From Savagea serpentis (GTDB taxonomy: Bacteria; Bacillota; Bacilli; Bacillales_A; Planococcaceae), in the NCBI RefSeq assembly GCF_015351395.1, contig NZ_JADKPV010000001.1, forward strand, positions 248,001 through 312,000: a DNA stretch of 64,000 nt, written 5' to 3'. Position numbers and translations under genes: made by a program. Positions 38,327-47,272 of this stretch are shown here, in pieces. The notes under the pieces were generated by a model. That model made no database searches. It saw nothing but the letters and a program-made list of their open reading frames with translations, and had not been told where the DNA came from. Each line of letters opens with the position of its first letter. Position 1 is the stretch's first letter.

Positions 38327-39586
38327 ATGAAAGCAGAAATTATTGCAGTCGGATCAGAATTATTATTAGGACAAATCACGAACACGAATGCGCAGTTTAT
38401 TTCAGCAAGACTCGCTGAAATTGGGGTAGATGTCTATTATCATACCGTTATCGGAGACAATCCAGAGCGATTAGTCGATGCGATTAAAATTGCGGAGCAA
38501 CGTGCAGACGTTTTGCTTTTTACAGGTGGATTAGGACCGACGAAAGATGATTTGACGAAAGAAGCGATTGCTCGTCACTTAGGCATTGAGTTAGATTACG
38601 ACGATGCGGCAATCGAACATATTACCGATTATTTTGAACGACAAGGCCGCGTCATGACGCCAAACAATAAAAAACAGGCGCTCGTTTTTAAAAATAGTAC
38701 GGTGCTGAAAAATTATACGGGAATGGCGCCAGGTATGGCTTACACAAATGATGAAAATACGTATATTTTAATGCCTGGACCTCCGCACGAGATGAAACCG
38801 ATGTTTGAAAAAGAAGTGATTCCTTATTTATTAAATTTGGATGAGCGTCAAGAAGTCATTGTCTCTCGCGTCCTCAACTGTTTTGGAATTGGAGAAGCAG
38901 AACTAGAGTCACGCATCGAATCGATTTTAGAAACTCAGACAAATCCTACAGTTGCACCGCTTGCGAGTCCAAAAGGAGTCACATTGCGCTTAACAGCAAA
39001 AGCTACTTCCGTGGAAGAAGCTTTTGCGCACATTGCTCCAGTGGAGGCGGATATCCGTGCTCTCATCGGCGAATATATTTTCGGAATTGATGATGAAACA
39101 TTATTCTCAAAAGCAGTAGATTTATTGCAAACATCACAATTGACAATTGCGGCTGCTGAAAGTTTAACGGGCGGTCAGTTTATGTCACAACTTGCTTCAA
39201 TTACAGGAGCTAGTGCGGTATTTGGAGGTGGGATGGTCGTCTACTCTATTGATCAAAAGGTAAAGCAACTCGGGTTGAACCGAGAAGCGCTTGAACAGCA
39301 TGGAGTAGTTTCTGAATATTGTGCAGCGCAAATGGCTGATGCAGTGCGTCGTCAATTTGCATCAGATATAGGAATTGGATTGACAGGAGCGGCGGGACCA
39401 GACAGTCATGACGGGCAACCCGCTGGAACGGTGTGGATCGGTATTTCTTATAAAGGTGAGTCGCATACGTATCGCCTTCAACTATCGGGAATGCGTAACA
39501 CGAATCGCATGCGCACTACAAACTTTGCTTACCATTACTTAATCCAATTGTTAGAAAGCGAGAAATTAAGCTCAAAAGACATATAA
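38327..39586 (+). CDS. cinA: CinA-family protein (competence/damage-inducible; NMN amidohydrolase type)
   Basis: A 419-residue two-domain protein. The N-terminal MoCF/COG1058 domain has IAVGSELLLGQITNTNAQFIS and TGGLGPTKDDLTKEA; the C-terminal COG1546 domain (from about 260) has AAAESLTGGQFMSQLASITGASAVFGGGMVVYS, the nicotinamide-nucleotide amidase type. Its place before recA is conserved in Bacillota. ATG 38327 follows GTGAGGTGACGG. recA has its own LexA-linked promoter downstream. Confidence 0.93.
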   Translation: MKAEIIAVGSELLLGQITNTNAQFISARLAEIGVDVYYHTVIGDNPERLVDAIKIAEQRADVLLFTGGLGPTKDDLTKEAIARHLGIELDYDDAAIEHITDYFERQGRVMTPNNKKQALVFKNSTVLKNYTGMAPGMAYTNDENTYILMPGPPHEMKPMFEKEVIPYLLNLDERQEVIVSRVLNCFGIGEAELESRIESILETQTNPTVAPLASPKGVTLRLTAKATSVEEAFAHIAPVEADIRALIGEYIFGIDDETLFSKAVDLLQTSQLTIAAAESLTGGQFMSQLASITGASAVFGGGMVVYSIDQKVKQLGLNREALEQHGVVSEYCAAQMADAVRRQFASDIGIGLTGAAGPDSHDGQPAGTVWIGISYKGESHTYRLQLSGMRNTNRMRTTNFAYHYLIQLLESEKLSSKDI

Positions 39587-39598
39587 AATTCAAAATCA

Positions 39599-39610
39599 GA
39601 ATAAATGTTC
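39599..39610 (+). promoter_or_regulatory. LexA box upstream of recA
   Basis: GAAT-AAAT-GTTC departs by one base from the Gram-positive LexA/DinR core GAAC-N4-GTTC. It lies ten bases upstream of the -35 box of recA. Confidence 0.6.
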
Positions 39611-39619
39611 GCTTATTTC

Positions 39620-39648
39620 TTGTCAAATGAGCAAAAAAGTCGTATAGT
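39620..39648 (+). promoter_or_regulatory. Promoter of recA
   Basis: TTGTCA (39620-39625), 17 bases, TATAGT (39643-39648). A small AACATC / GATGTT hairpin (39666-39685) lies in the leader before the ribosome site. Confidence 0.75.
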
Positions 39649-39704
39649 TAAATTAACGAAAAAAGAACATCCATTCGGTGATGTTTGAGGAGGATGTAAT
39701 AAAT

Positions 39705-40769
39705 ATGGATCAGCAAAGAAAAACAGCACTAGATAATGCTTTAAAACAAATAGAGAAACAATTCGGTAAAGGTTCAGTCATGATGTTAGGTGAAACGACA
39801 GATCACGAAATTTCAACATCATCATCGGGTTCACTCGCACTTGACGCAGCTTTAGGAGTAGGTGGATATCCACGTGGCCGGGTAATTGAGATTTACGGTC
39901 CAGAAAGTTCTGGTAAGACGACAGTCGCACTTCATGCGATTGCTGAAGTACAAGCGGATGGCGGACAAGCGGCATTCATCGACGCTGAGCACGCATTGGA
40001 CCCTGTCTATGCAAAAAAATTAGGCGTTGATATCGACAATTTACTTTTATCTCAACCAGATACGGGAGAGCAAGCTTTGGAAATTGCTGAAGCGCTCGTT
40101 CGTAGTGGTGCAGTAGATATCGTTGTCGTGGACTCAGTAGCAGCACTCGTACCGAAAGCAGAGATTGAAGGAGAGATGGGTGACTCGCACGTCGGTCTTC
40201 AAGCGCGTTTAATGTCACAAGCTTTGCGTAAATTATCAGGAGCAATCAATAAATCGAAAACGATTGCCGTATTCATTAACCAAATCCGTGAAAAAGTTGG
40301 CGTGATGTTCGGTAATCCTGAAGTTACACCGGGTGGTCGTGCGCTTAAATTCTACTCCTCTGTACGTTTAGAAGTACGTCGTGGTGAAGCGATTAAGCAA
40401 GGTACGGACATTATGGGGAATAAAACACGTATTCGTGTCGTGAAAAATAAAGTAGCTCCACCATTCCGTACAGCAGAAGTAGATATTATGTATGGTGAAG
40501 GGATTTCAAAAGAAGGTGAAATCGTCGACATCGGTGCAGAACTCGATATCGTTCAGAAGAGTGGTTCTTGGTATTCTTATGAAGGAGAGCGTCTTGGTCA
40601 AGGTCGTGAAAATGTTAAACAATTCTTCATTGAAAATCCAGAAATTCGCGATGAAATAGCTGAAAAAATCCGTGCATCTTACGGAATTGCAAGCCAAAAT
40701 TATGTCATCGGTGAGCATGATGAAGAAGAAGATGAATTGACAGAGTTAATTCCAAAAAAAGAAGAATAA
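39705..40769 (+). CDS. recA: Recombinase RecA
   Basis: ATP-dependent strand-exchange protein and co-protease for LexA self-cleavage. The 354-residue protein has Walker [10 protein letters not shown], the [22 protein letters not shown] block, [16 protein letters not shown] (loop L2) and an acidic C-terminal tail ([11 protein letters not shown]). ATG 39705 ([13 protein letters not shown]) is chosen because AGGAGG at 39688-39693 precedes it; the upstream in-frame ATG at 39678 is ahead of that site. Likely SOS-induced through the LexA box at 39599. Confidence 0.97.
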   Translation: MDQQRKTALDNALKQIEKQFGKGSVMMLGETTDHEISTSSSGSLALDAALGVGGYPRGRVIEIYGPESSGKTTVALHAIAEVQADGGQAAFIDAEHALDPVYAKKLGVDIDNLLLSQPDTGEQALEIAEALVRSGAVDIVVVDSVAALVPKAEIEGEMGDSHVGLQARLMSQALRKLSGAINKSKTIAVFINQIREKVGVMFGNPEVTPGGRALKFYSSVRLEVRRGEAIKQGTDIMGNKTRIRVVKNKVAPPFRTAEVDIMYGEGISKEGEIVDIGAELDIVQKSGSWYSYEGERLGQGRENVKQFFIENPEIRDEIAEKIRASYGIASQNYVIGEHDEEEDELTELIPKKEE

Positions 40770-40775
40770 ATCCTT

Positions 40776-40815
40776 AAAATGCCAACATTTCGATTCGAGA
40801 TGTTGGCATTTTTTA
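40776..40815 (+). terminator. Terminator after recA
   Basis: A 13-bp stem (40776-40788 with 40800-40812) followed by TTTTT. Confidence 0.9.
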
Positions 40816-40862
40816 CCTCATATCGTTGTATATTTCCTCTCACAAGAGCAAGTTCACGAGTC

Positions 40863-40891
40863 TTGACAGCACGTAGCTACATCGTTACAAT
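40863..40891 (+). promoter_or_regulatory. Promoter of rny
   Basis: Consensus TTGACA (40863-40868), 17 bases, TACAAT (40886-40891). The leader to the TTG start is about 100 bases with no clear structure. Confidence 0.8.
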
Positions 40892-40995
40892 GATAAGTGT
40901 GTCACATCATACTAAATTGAAATGCATTGGCAGTATGTTGCAATTTAATATACGAGCCGACTGAAAAGAATATTAGCAAGAGGAGGTGACCAGGA

Positions 40996-42552
40996 TTGTC
41001 TGAATATATCATCTCCGCTTTGCTCGGTTTTATCGTCGGTGCAATTGTACTCTATTTTTACAATAAAAACGTGAATGAATCCAAGGTGACGGGTGCCAAG
41101 CATCAAGCGACTCAAATTGTCGAAGAGGCGAAGCGAGAAGCGGAGGCAATGAAGAAAGAGGCACTACTGGAAGCAAAAGACGAAAATCACAAGTTAAGAA
41201 TCGAAGCGGAAGCAGAAATCCGCGAACGACGATCTGAAGTTGCAAAGCAAGAAAATCGCTTAATGCAACGTGAAGAATTACTCGATCGAAAAGATGAAAC
41301 TCTTAACAGAAAAGAAGAGAGCTTAGATCAATGGGAATCAGAATTGACTAAGAAACAACAGCATATTGAACAGATGGAACGCAAGGCGGAAGAGCTATTA
41401 AAAACTCAGCAAACGGAGTTAGAACGCATTGCAGCACTGACACGAGATGAAGCGAAAGATTACATTCTCGAAAGTGTTGAGAAAGAGCTCGCCGTCGATA
41501 TTGCAGTAATGACGAAAGAGTCAGAACAACGTGCAAAAGAAGAGTCTGAAAAGAAAGCACGCGAAATTTTGTCACTCGCTTTGCAACGCTTTGCAGCGGA
41601 CCATGTTGCTGAAACAACAGTCTCTGTCGTAAACCTTCCGAATGATGAGATGAAAGGTCGCATCATTGGACGTGAAGGACGAAATATTCGAACACTTGAG
41701 ACGTTAACAGGTATTGATCTCATTATTGACGATACGCCGGAAGCAGTAATTTTATCAGGATTTGATCCTGTTCGCCGTGAAGTAGCTCGACTAGCGCTTG
41801 AAAAGCTCGTCCAAGATGGACGAATTCATCCAGCGCGCATCGAAGAGATGGTCGATAAATCACGTCGCGAAGTAGATGAACTGATTCGTGAAAAAGGGGA
41901 AGAGACGACATTCGATATCGGAATTCATAACTTGCACCCTGACTTAATTAAAATTTTAGGCCGACTCCATTTCCGTACTAGTTATGGACAGAACGTGTTA
42001 AAACACTCGATTGAAGTCGCATATTTAACAGGACTTCTTGCAGCAGAACTTGGCGAAGACGTCACATTAGCACGTCGAGCAGGTTTATTGCATGACATCG
42101 GGAAAGCAATCGACCATGAAGTGGAAGGTAGCCACGTTCAAATCGGGAAAGAATTAGCAATTAAGTATAAAGAACATCCGGTCGTAATTAATAGTATTGC
42201 TTCTCACCACGGTGATGAAGAAGCAACTTCAATTATTGCAGTATTAGTTGCAGCGGCGGACGCATTATCTGCTGCTCGCCCTGGTGCTCGAAGCGAAACT
42301 TTAGAAAACTACATTAAACGATTAGAGCGTTTAGAAGAAATCGCCGAGTCGTATGAAGGTGTAGAAAAGTCATATGCGATTCAAGCTGGCCGCGAAGTAC
42401 GTATCATTGTACGTCCAGACCATGTTGATGACATTACGCAACATCGATTAGCGCGAGACATTCGTAAGCAAATTGAAGAAGAACTCAATTATCCAGGCCA
42501 CATAAAAGTGACTGTGATTCGTGAAACACGAGCGGTCGAATACGCGAAATAA
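40996..42552 (+). CDS. rny: Ribonuclease Y
   Basis: Membrane-anchored endoribonuclease that begins mRNA decay in Bacillota. The 518 residues start with one transmembrane helix (3-23), then a long coiled coil (about 30-200), a KH domain ([26 protein letters not shown]) and an HD domain with the metal pair in [12 protein letters not shown] (near 363-370). TTG start at 40996, seven bases after AGGAGGTGA. PNPase and RNase J2, other parts of the decay machinery, are also in this window. ymdB follows, as in B. subtilis. Confidence 0.96.
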   Translation: MSEYIISALLGFIVGAIVLYFYNKNVNESKVTGAKHQATQIVEEAKREAEAMKKEALLEAKDENHKLRIEAEAEIRERRSEVAKQENRLMQREELLDRKDETLNRKEESLDQWESELTKKQQHIEQMERKAEELLKTQQTELERIAALTRDEAKDYILESVEKELAVDIAVMTKESEQRAKEESEKKAREILSLALQRFAADHVAETTVSVVNLPNDEMKGRIIGREGRNIRTLETLTGIDLIIDDTPEAVILSGFDPVRREVARLALEKLVQDGRIHPARIEEMVDKSRREVDELIREKGEETTFDIGIHNLHPDLIKILGRLHFRTSYGQNVLKHSIEVAYLTGLLAAELGEDVTLARRAGLLHDIGKAIDHEVEGSHVQIGKELAIKYKEHPVVINSIASHHGDEEATSIIAVLVAAADALSAARPGARSETLENYIKRLERLEEIAESYEGVEKSYAIQAGREVRIIVRPDHVDDITQHRLARDIRKQIEEELNYPGHIKVTVIRETRAVEYAK

Positions 42553-42557
42553 AAAAC

Positions 42558-42590
42558 AAAAGGGGTTCGTTAAGGCGAATCCCTTTTTTT
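42558..42590 (+). terminator. Terminator after rny
   Basis: AAAAGGGGTTCG (42558-42569) pairs with CGAATCCCTTTT (42576-42587), one G-T wobble, then more T. It sits before the ymdB ribosome site. Confidence 0.8.
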
Positions 42591-42610
42591 CATGGAAAGA
42601 GGAATGAAAA

Positions 42611-43408
42611 ATGAATATTATTTTTATCGGAGATATCGTTGGATCGATTGGCCGTGATATGATTTTTGATTATGTGCCACGTTTACGCCAAAAATATGAA
42701 GCGGATCTCATCATTGCAAATGGGGAAAACGCAGCGGCAGGTCGAGGGATTACGAAGCGCATTTACGACGATTTACTACATGCTGGAGTTGATGTGGTTA
42801 CGATGGGAAATCATACGTGGGACAATCGAGACATTTATGATTTTATCGACGATGCAGAATTTCTCGTGCGCCCTGCTAACTTCTCAGAAGAAGCACCAGG
42901 ACAAGGATATACGGTGGTTGAGAAAAAAGGAAAAGAAATTGCGGTCATTAACTTGCACGGGCGCACATTTTTACCTCCTCATGATGATCCATTCAAAAAA
43001 GTCGATGAAATTTTGAATGAAATTGATACTCCTCTCGTCATTGTAGATTTACATGCGGAAGCAACGAGTGAAAAAATTGCGATGGGTTGGCATTTAGATG
43101 GTCGCGCAAGCTTTGTCGTCGGGACACATACGCACGTACAAACTGCAGATGAGCGTATTTTACCAGGAGGCACTGCGTATTTGACAGATGCTGGAATGAC
43201 AGGTCCGTATGATGAAATTTTAGGAATGAAAAAAGAAGACGTCTTATATCGTTTTAAAACAAATTTACCTACGCGTTTTGAAGTTCCGAAACAAGGACGT
43301 GCTCAATTAAATGGTGCGTTCATTCAGATTGATGACGAAACAGGGAAGGCAACACATATTGAACGTATTCGTATTAATGAAGACCAACCATTTCAATTTC
43401 AAAAGTAA
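42611..43408 (+). CDS. ymdB: YmdB-like metallophosphoesterase
   Basis: A 265-residue calcineurin-like phosphodiesterase; B. subtilis YmdB hydrolyses 2',3'-cyclic nucleotides and affects biofilm and motility choice. Metal-binding motifs are GDIVGSIGRD, NGENAAAG, MGNHTWDNRD, DLHAEATSEK and GTHTHVQTAD. AAAGAGGAATG precedes ATG 42611. It follows rny and is closed by a terminator shared with the convergent SLH gene. In spore-formers spoVS would come next; it is missing. Confidence 0.93.
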   Translation: MNIIFIGDIVGSIGRDMIFDYVPRLRQKYEADLIIANGENAAAGRGITKRIYDDLLHAGVDVVTMGNHTWDNRDIYDFIDDAEFLVRPANFSEEAPGQGYTVVEKKGKEIAVINLHGRTFLPPHDDPFKKVDEILNEIDTPLVIVDLHAEATSEKIAMGWHLDGRASFVVGTHTHVQTADERILPGGTAYLTDAGMTGPYDEILGMKKEDVLYRFKTNLPTRFEVPKQGRAQLNGAFIQIDDETGKATHIERIRINEDQPFQFQK

Positions 43409-43409
43409 A

Positions 43410-43446
43410 AAAAGAGAAGCTGTCGTATAAACGATTGCTTCTCTTT
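43410..43446. terminator. Bidirectional terminator between ymdB and the SLH hydrolase gene
   Basis: AAAAGAGAAGC (43410-43420) and GCTTCTCTTTT (43436-43446) pair perfectly, with A and T runs suited to both strands. It lies between the ends of two convergent genes. Confidence 0.85.
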
Positions 43447-43449
43447 TCA

Positions 43450-44991
43450 CTATTGTGCTAAATAACGACGTGCTCCTGCATATTGAGACTGATATGGTTC
43501 ACGCGTGATAGGTATAATTTCAATCGGTTTTGAATAATCAGGAGAGTGAATCATGTTTCCGTTACCAATATACATGCTGACATGGTGAATGGCACCTTTT
43601 CCTCGGTCATGCGCGAAAAATAATAAATCGCCTACTTGTAAATCTTTTTTCGCAACGGCGACGCCATGTGTCGCTTGAACGGTAGAGTCGCGCGGAATTA
43701 AAATGCCGTGCTGCTTGTAAATACTATACGTAAAGCCTGAACAATCGAAGCCATATCCCGAAGTCCCCGCCCATAAATACGGTAAGTCTAAAAATTGTTT
43801 ACTTGTGGCGACAAGGTTTTCAGCTGTTGGTTTTGGCAAATGTTCAAAGCTAGGTATTGTCATCGCATCTTCTTTTATAATATATTTCGTACCATTCGTC
43901 GGTGTTTTTACATAAATGCGTTTTTCATCTTCTTTCACGACTGGAAGCATCGTATTGAAGCTAATTTCGCGAAAAGGTTTGCCATCTAAGTGGCGTAACA
44001 ATGTTTTATTAGCAGTTACAATCGTCGCATCACAAGCATTCACATTCGCCTGTTGCGTTGCGACATGGCTTTTAGGTACCCATCCAGGATAGCCTTCTTT
44101 TTGAATGGGGCTAAATTGTTCGTGGACGGCTATTTTATACCAATTGTCTTTCTCTTCTAAAATGGTTACTTCTTGGCCGTATAACGCTTGTGTATCAATT
44201 TTCCCTAATAAGCCGAGCTTTTGTTGATATGTCATTTGGCGCGTCCAACTCGCAAGATCAACAGGATGAGATATAGCAGGTCGGTCGATGATGCGTGCGA
44301 TATTCGGTTTTGACCAAAGGGTCGTGACGGCTACATCGATCACTTGTTTTTCTTCCACAGCAGGTGTGTAACATACTTTTGCAAGTTGAAATTTCGGTTC
44401 GAGAACACGCGCAAGAAAAACAGAAAAATGAGCACGTGTAATCGCGGCATTCGGTCGGAATGTACTGTCTGGATAACCGGTTGTAATATTGTTTGCGTAC
44501 AATGTCTGTACGTCACGTGTCGCCCAATGTGTGGCAGTCATATCGCGAAAAGCTAAGTCAGTTTGGCCTTCTAACTGAAAAGCTCTAACTAAAATAGAAG
44601 CCATTTGAGCACGAGTTAATGATTCATAAGGCGCGAAAGACCCGTCCTTTTTTCCAGTCATGATACCCGCATCGACAACGGTTGCGACCATGGCGTAACC
44701 AGAATGTGTGTTTGGAATATCTTTTAATTTTGGGTCTGGACGATTCGCTGTTGGCAATTGTAGAGCGCGCACGAGCATGATAGAGGCTTGTAATCGCGTA
44801 ATGGAATCATTCACTCCAAATGTACCATTTGAGTAACCGGAAATAATTTTTTGTTGAGCTAAATAATCAATTTCTTTTTTTGCAGCATGCTGGTCTCCGA
44901 CATCAGTAAATAGTTGTTTCGCTTCACCGATCGTAGGCATAAGCAAAATGCTCAAGATGAGGACCGCGAGTAAATTCCCTAAATTTTTCAA
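43450..44991 (-). CDS. SLH-anchored NlpC/P60 cell-wall hydrolase with SH3-like domains
   Basis: A secreted 513-residue protein. A signal peptide (1-24, LLAVLILSILLMPTIGEAK) leads three SLH repeats (about 27-195, each with an ITR or LTR motif), which bind secondary cell-wall polymer. Two SH3-like modules follow (about 215-375). The C-terminal NlpC/P60 domain has catalytic Cys near 417 (GFDCSGFTYS) and His near 468 (HHVSMYIGNGNMIHS). Likely a D,L-endopeptidase on peptidoglycan stem peptides. One of only two minus-strand genes here, it fills the spot held by spoVS, tdh and kbl in B. subtilis. AAGGAGGTACG precedes ATG. Confidence 0.92.
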   Translation of the reverse strand: MKNLGNLLAVLILSILLMPTIGEAKQLFTDVGDQHAAKKEIDYLAQQKIISGYSNGTFGVNDSITRLQASIMLVRALQLPTANRPDPKLKDIPNTHSGYAMVATVVDAGIMTGKKDGSFAPYESLTRAQMASILVRAFQLEGQTDLAFRDMTATHWATRDVQTLYANNITTGYPDSTFRPNAAITRAHFSVFLARVLEPKFQLAKVCYTPAVEEKQVIDVAVTTLWSKPNIARIIDRPAISHPVDLASWTRQMTYQQKLGLLGKIDTQALYGQEVTILEEKDNWYKIAVHEQFSPIQKEGYPGWVPKSHVATQQANVNACDATIVTANKTLLRHLDGKPFREISFNTMLPVVKEDEKRIYVKTPTNGTKYIIKEDAMTIPSFEHLPKPTAENLVATSKQFLDLPYLWAGTSGYGFDCSGFTYSIYKQHGILIPRDSTVQATHGVAVAKKDLQVGDLLFFAHDRGKGAIHHVSMYIGNGNMIHSPDYSKPIEIIPITREPYQSQYAGARRYLAQ

Positions 44992-45044
44992 ATCATCGTA
45001 CCTCCTTTTTTATACGTTCAGCATACCATTTTTAATTCGAAGCG

Positions 45045-45072
45045 AATATAGAAAAATATCCCTCCTGTACAA
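45045..45072 (-). promoter_or_regulatory. Promoter of the SLH hydrolase gene
   Basis: On the minus strand TTGTAC (plus 45067-45072), 16 bases, TATATT (plus 45045-45050). It leaves a leader of about 45 bases before the gene. Confidence 0.5.
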
Positions 45073-45103
45073 CAATTGTCGAAATTCGTTTCTTTGCATA
45101 GCA

Positions 45104-45131
45104 TTGTTTACGAGTAATAAAGTGTTATAAT
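45104..45131 (+). promoter_or_regulatory. Promoter of miaB-ymcA
   Basis: TTGTTT (45104-45109), 16 bases, TATAAT (45126-45131) with an extended TG two bases upstream. It is divergent from the SLH gene promoter. Confidence 0.7.
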
Positions 45132-45185
45132 GAACGAATGTATCATATAATAGATTTGATGATTTTATGAAAGGAGCATTGCGCT

Positions 45186-46721
45186 ATGAACGAAGAACAA
45201 CGTTTAAATAAAACACCCGATGGCTCAGAAGTGAAAACAGAAGAAAAAGACTATAGCCAATATTTTAATCGTGTGTATCAACCACCATCATTAAAGGACG
45301 CAAAACGTCGTGGGAAGGAAGAAGTCGAGTATCATGATGACTTCCAAATCGATGAGCGTTTTCGAGAGATGGGGAACGGGCGCAAGTTTCACATTCAAAC
45401 TTATGGTTGCCAAATGAACGAGCACGATACGGAAGTGATGGCGGGAATTTTCATGGCACTCGGCTACACATTCACACCAGACCGTACCAAAGCGGATGTC
45501 ATTTTATTAAATACATGTGCGATTCGAGAAAATGCGGAAGATAAAGTATTCGGAGAGCTCGGCCATTTGAAATCTTTAAAACGTGAACGCCCTGATTTAC
45601 TCATCGGTGTATGTGGATGTATGAGTCAAGAAGAGTCGGTCGTCAACGAGATTTTAAGCCGTCAACCTCATGTCGACATGATTTTTGGAACGCATAATAT
45701 TCACCGCTTGCCAAACATTTTGCATGAAGCGTATATGTCGAAAGAAATGGTTGTTGAAGTATGGTCAAAAGAAGGCGACATTATTGAAAACTTACCGAAA
45801 CAGCGTCTCGGTCATATTAAAGCATGGGTGAACATTATGTACGGTTGCGATAAGTTTTGTACGTATTGCATTGTCCCGTATACGCGTGGAAAAGAACGCA
45901 GCCGCCGCCCAGAAGATATTATTCAAGAAGTGAGAGAATTGGCAGCGCAAGGATATAAAGAGATTACATTGCTTGGGCAAAACGTCAATGCGTACGGAAA
46001 AGATTTAGAAGACCTCGATTACACATTAGGTGATTTAATGGACGATCTTCGCAAAATCGATATTCCGCGCATTCGTTTTACGACGAGTCATCCGAGAGAT
46101 TTCGACGATCGTTTAATCGAAGTGCTCGCAAAAGGTGGAAATTTAGTCGATCACATTCATTTACCAGTACAGTCAGGTTCTTCAGCTATTTTGAAAATGA
46201 TGTCGCGTAAATATACACGCGAGCAATTTTTAGAACTCGTCGCTAAAATTAAAAAAGCGATTCCAAATGTGACATTGACGACAGATATTATCGTCGGTTT
46301 CCCGAATGAAACAGATGAACAATTTGAAGAGACGATGACTTTGTTTGAAGAAGTCGGTTTTGATACAGCGTATACGTACATTTACTCACCTCGAGAAGGG
46401 ACACCTGCAGCGAAAATGCAAGATAATGTCTCGATGGAAGTGAAAAAAGAACGTTTGCAACGCTTAAATAAACTCGTCAATGAAACGAGTGCGAAAGCGA
46501 TGGCGCAATATGAAGGCCAAACAGTTAAAGTACTCGTAGAAGGCGAAAGTAAAAAAGATCCTGAAGTGCTTTCGGGCTACACAGAAAAGAATAAGCTCGT
46601 CAACTTTAGAGCACCGAAAGAGGTCATCGGTGAGATTGTTGAAGTGAAAGTGACCGATGCTAAAACGTGGTCACTCGATGGAGAATACATCGGTTTAGTT
46701 AAACAAAAGGAGACAGTATGA
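45186..46721 (+). CDS. miaB: tRNA-2-methylthio-N6-dimethylallyladenosine synthase MiaB
   Basis: Radical-SAM methylthiotransferase that adds a methylthio group to i6A37 in tRNA, the step after MiaA (52535). The 511-residue protein has a short N-terminal extension usual in Bacillales, the UPF0004 domain ([32 protein letters not shown]), the SAM cluster motif CDKFCTYC, and a C-terminal TRAM domain. AAGGAGC precedes ATG 45186. It overlaps the ymcA start, so both are probably one transcript. Confidence 0.95.
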   Translation: MNEEQRLNKTPDGSEVKTEEKDYSQYFNRVYQPPSLKDAKRRGKEEVEYHDDFQIDERFREMGNGRKFHIQTYGCQMNEHDTEVMAGIFMALGYTFTPDRTKADVILLNTCAIRENAEDKVFGELGHLKSLKRERPDLLIGVCGCMSQEESVVNEILSRQPHVDMIFGTHNIHRLPNILHEAYMSKEMVVEVWSKEGDIIENLPKQRLGHIKAWVNIMYGCDKFCTYCIVPYTRGKERSRRPEDIIQEVRELAAQGYKEITLLGQNVNAYGKDLEDLDYTLGDLMDDLRKIDIPRIRFTTSHPRDFDDRLIEVLAKGGNLVDHIHLPVQSGSSAILKMMSRKYTREQFLELVAKIKKAIPNVTLTTDIIVGFPNETDEQFEETMTLFEEVGFDTAYTYIYSPREGTPAAKMQDNVSMEVKKERLQRLNKLVNETSAKAMAQYEGQTVKVLVEGESKKDPEVLSGYTEKNKLVNFRAPKEVIGEIVEVKVTDAKTWSLDGEYIGLVKQKETV

Positions 46722-47155
46722 TGACAAAATTGTATACGAAAGATGAGATTGTAGAAGCGGCGCAGAAATTAGCACAAATGATCGCATCGACAGAACAAGT
46801 AGAATTTTTCAAAAATGCAGAAGCAAAAATTAATGAAAATCAAAAAGTGCGTGAAAGTATTGCAAGCTTAAAAGTGTTAAATCAACAAGCGGTAAACTAC
46901 CAACAATATGACAAAAAACGTGCTTATGAATTAACGCAAGCTAAAATCGAAAAAATCGAAGAAGAATTAGATGCAATTCCAGTTGTGACAGAATTTAAAC
47001 AAGCGCAAATCGAAGTGAATGACTTGCTTCAAATTGTCACATCTGCGATTGCCAATACAGTAACGACCGAAATTATTGAAGCGACAGGTGGCGACGTCTT
47101 ACGAGGCGAAACGGGCTCATATATTCAAAATGCGGGTCCGCGTACATGTAGTTAA
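46721..47155 (+). CDS. ymcA: YmcA/RicA, subunit of the Y-complex
   Basis: A 144-residue YlbF/YmcA-family helical protein. In B. subtilis it joins YlbF and YaaT in an Fe-S complex that guides RNase Y cleavage of operon mRNAs. A cysteine is present near the C-terminus (RTCS), as in the family. ATG 46721 ([10 protein letters not shown]) is eight bases after AAAGGAG; the ATG at 46718, which overlaps the miaB stop, is also possible. In spore-formers cotE follows; here mutS does. Confidence 0.88.
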   Translation: MTKLYTKDEIVEAAQKLAQMIASTEQVEFFKNAEAKINENQKVRESIASLKVLNQQAVNYQQYDKKRAYELTQAKIEKIEEELDAIPVVTEFKQAQIEVNDLLQIVTSAIANTVTTEIIEATGGDVLRGETGSYIQNAGPRTCS

Positions 47156-47160
47156 TTGAT

Positions 47161-47213
47161 AAAACTGTTTAAATATCCATTTAACATGGGTCTTTAAACG
47201 GTTTTTCTTTTTT
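47161..47213 (+). terminator. Terminator after ymcA
   Basis: AAAACTGTTTAAA (47161-47173) pairs with TTTAAACGGTTTT (47193-47205), with a smaller CCAT/ATGG inner stem, then a long T-rich tract. Confidence 0.8.
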
Positions 47214-47239
47214 GTCGGGATACAATAGTTTGTTATAAT
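47212..47239 (+). promoter_or_regulatory. Promoter of mutS-mutL
   Basis: TTGTCG (47212-47217), 16 bases, TATAAT (47234-47239) with an extended TG. It begins right at the end of the ymcA terminator. Confidence 0.7.
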
Positions 47240-47272
47240 GGTAAAAGATACAGTAGAGGAAGGATACGAGAG

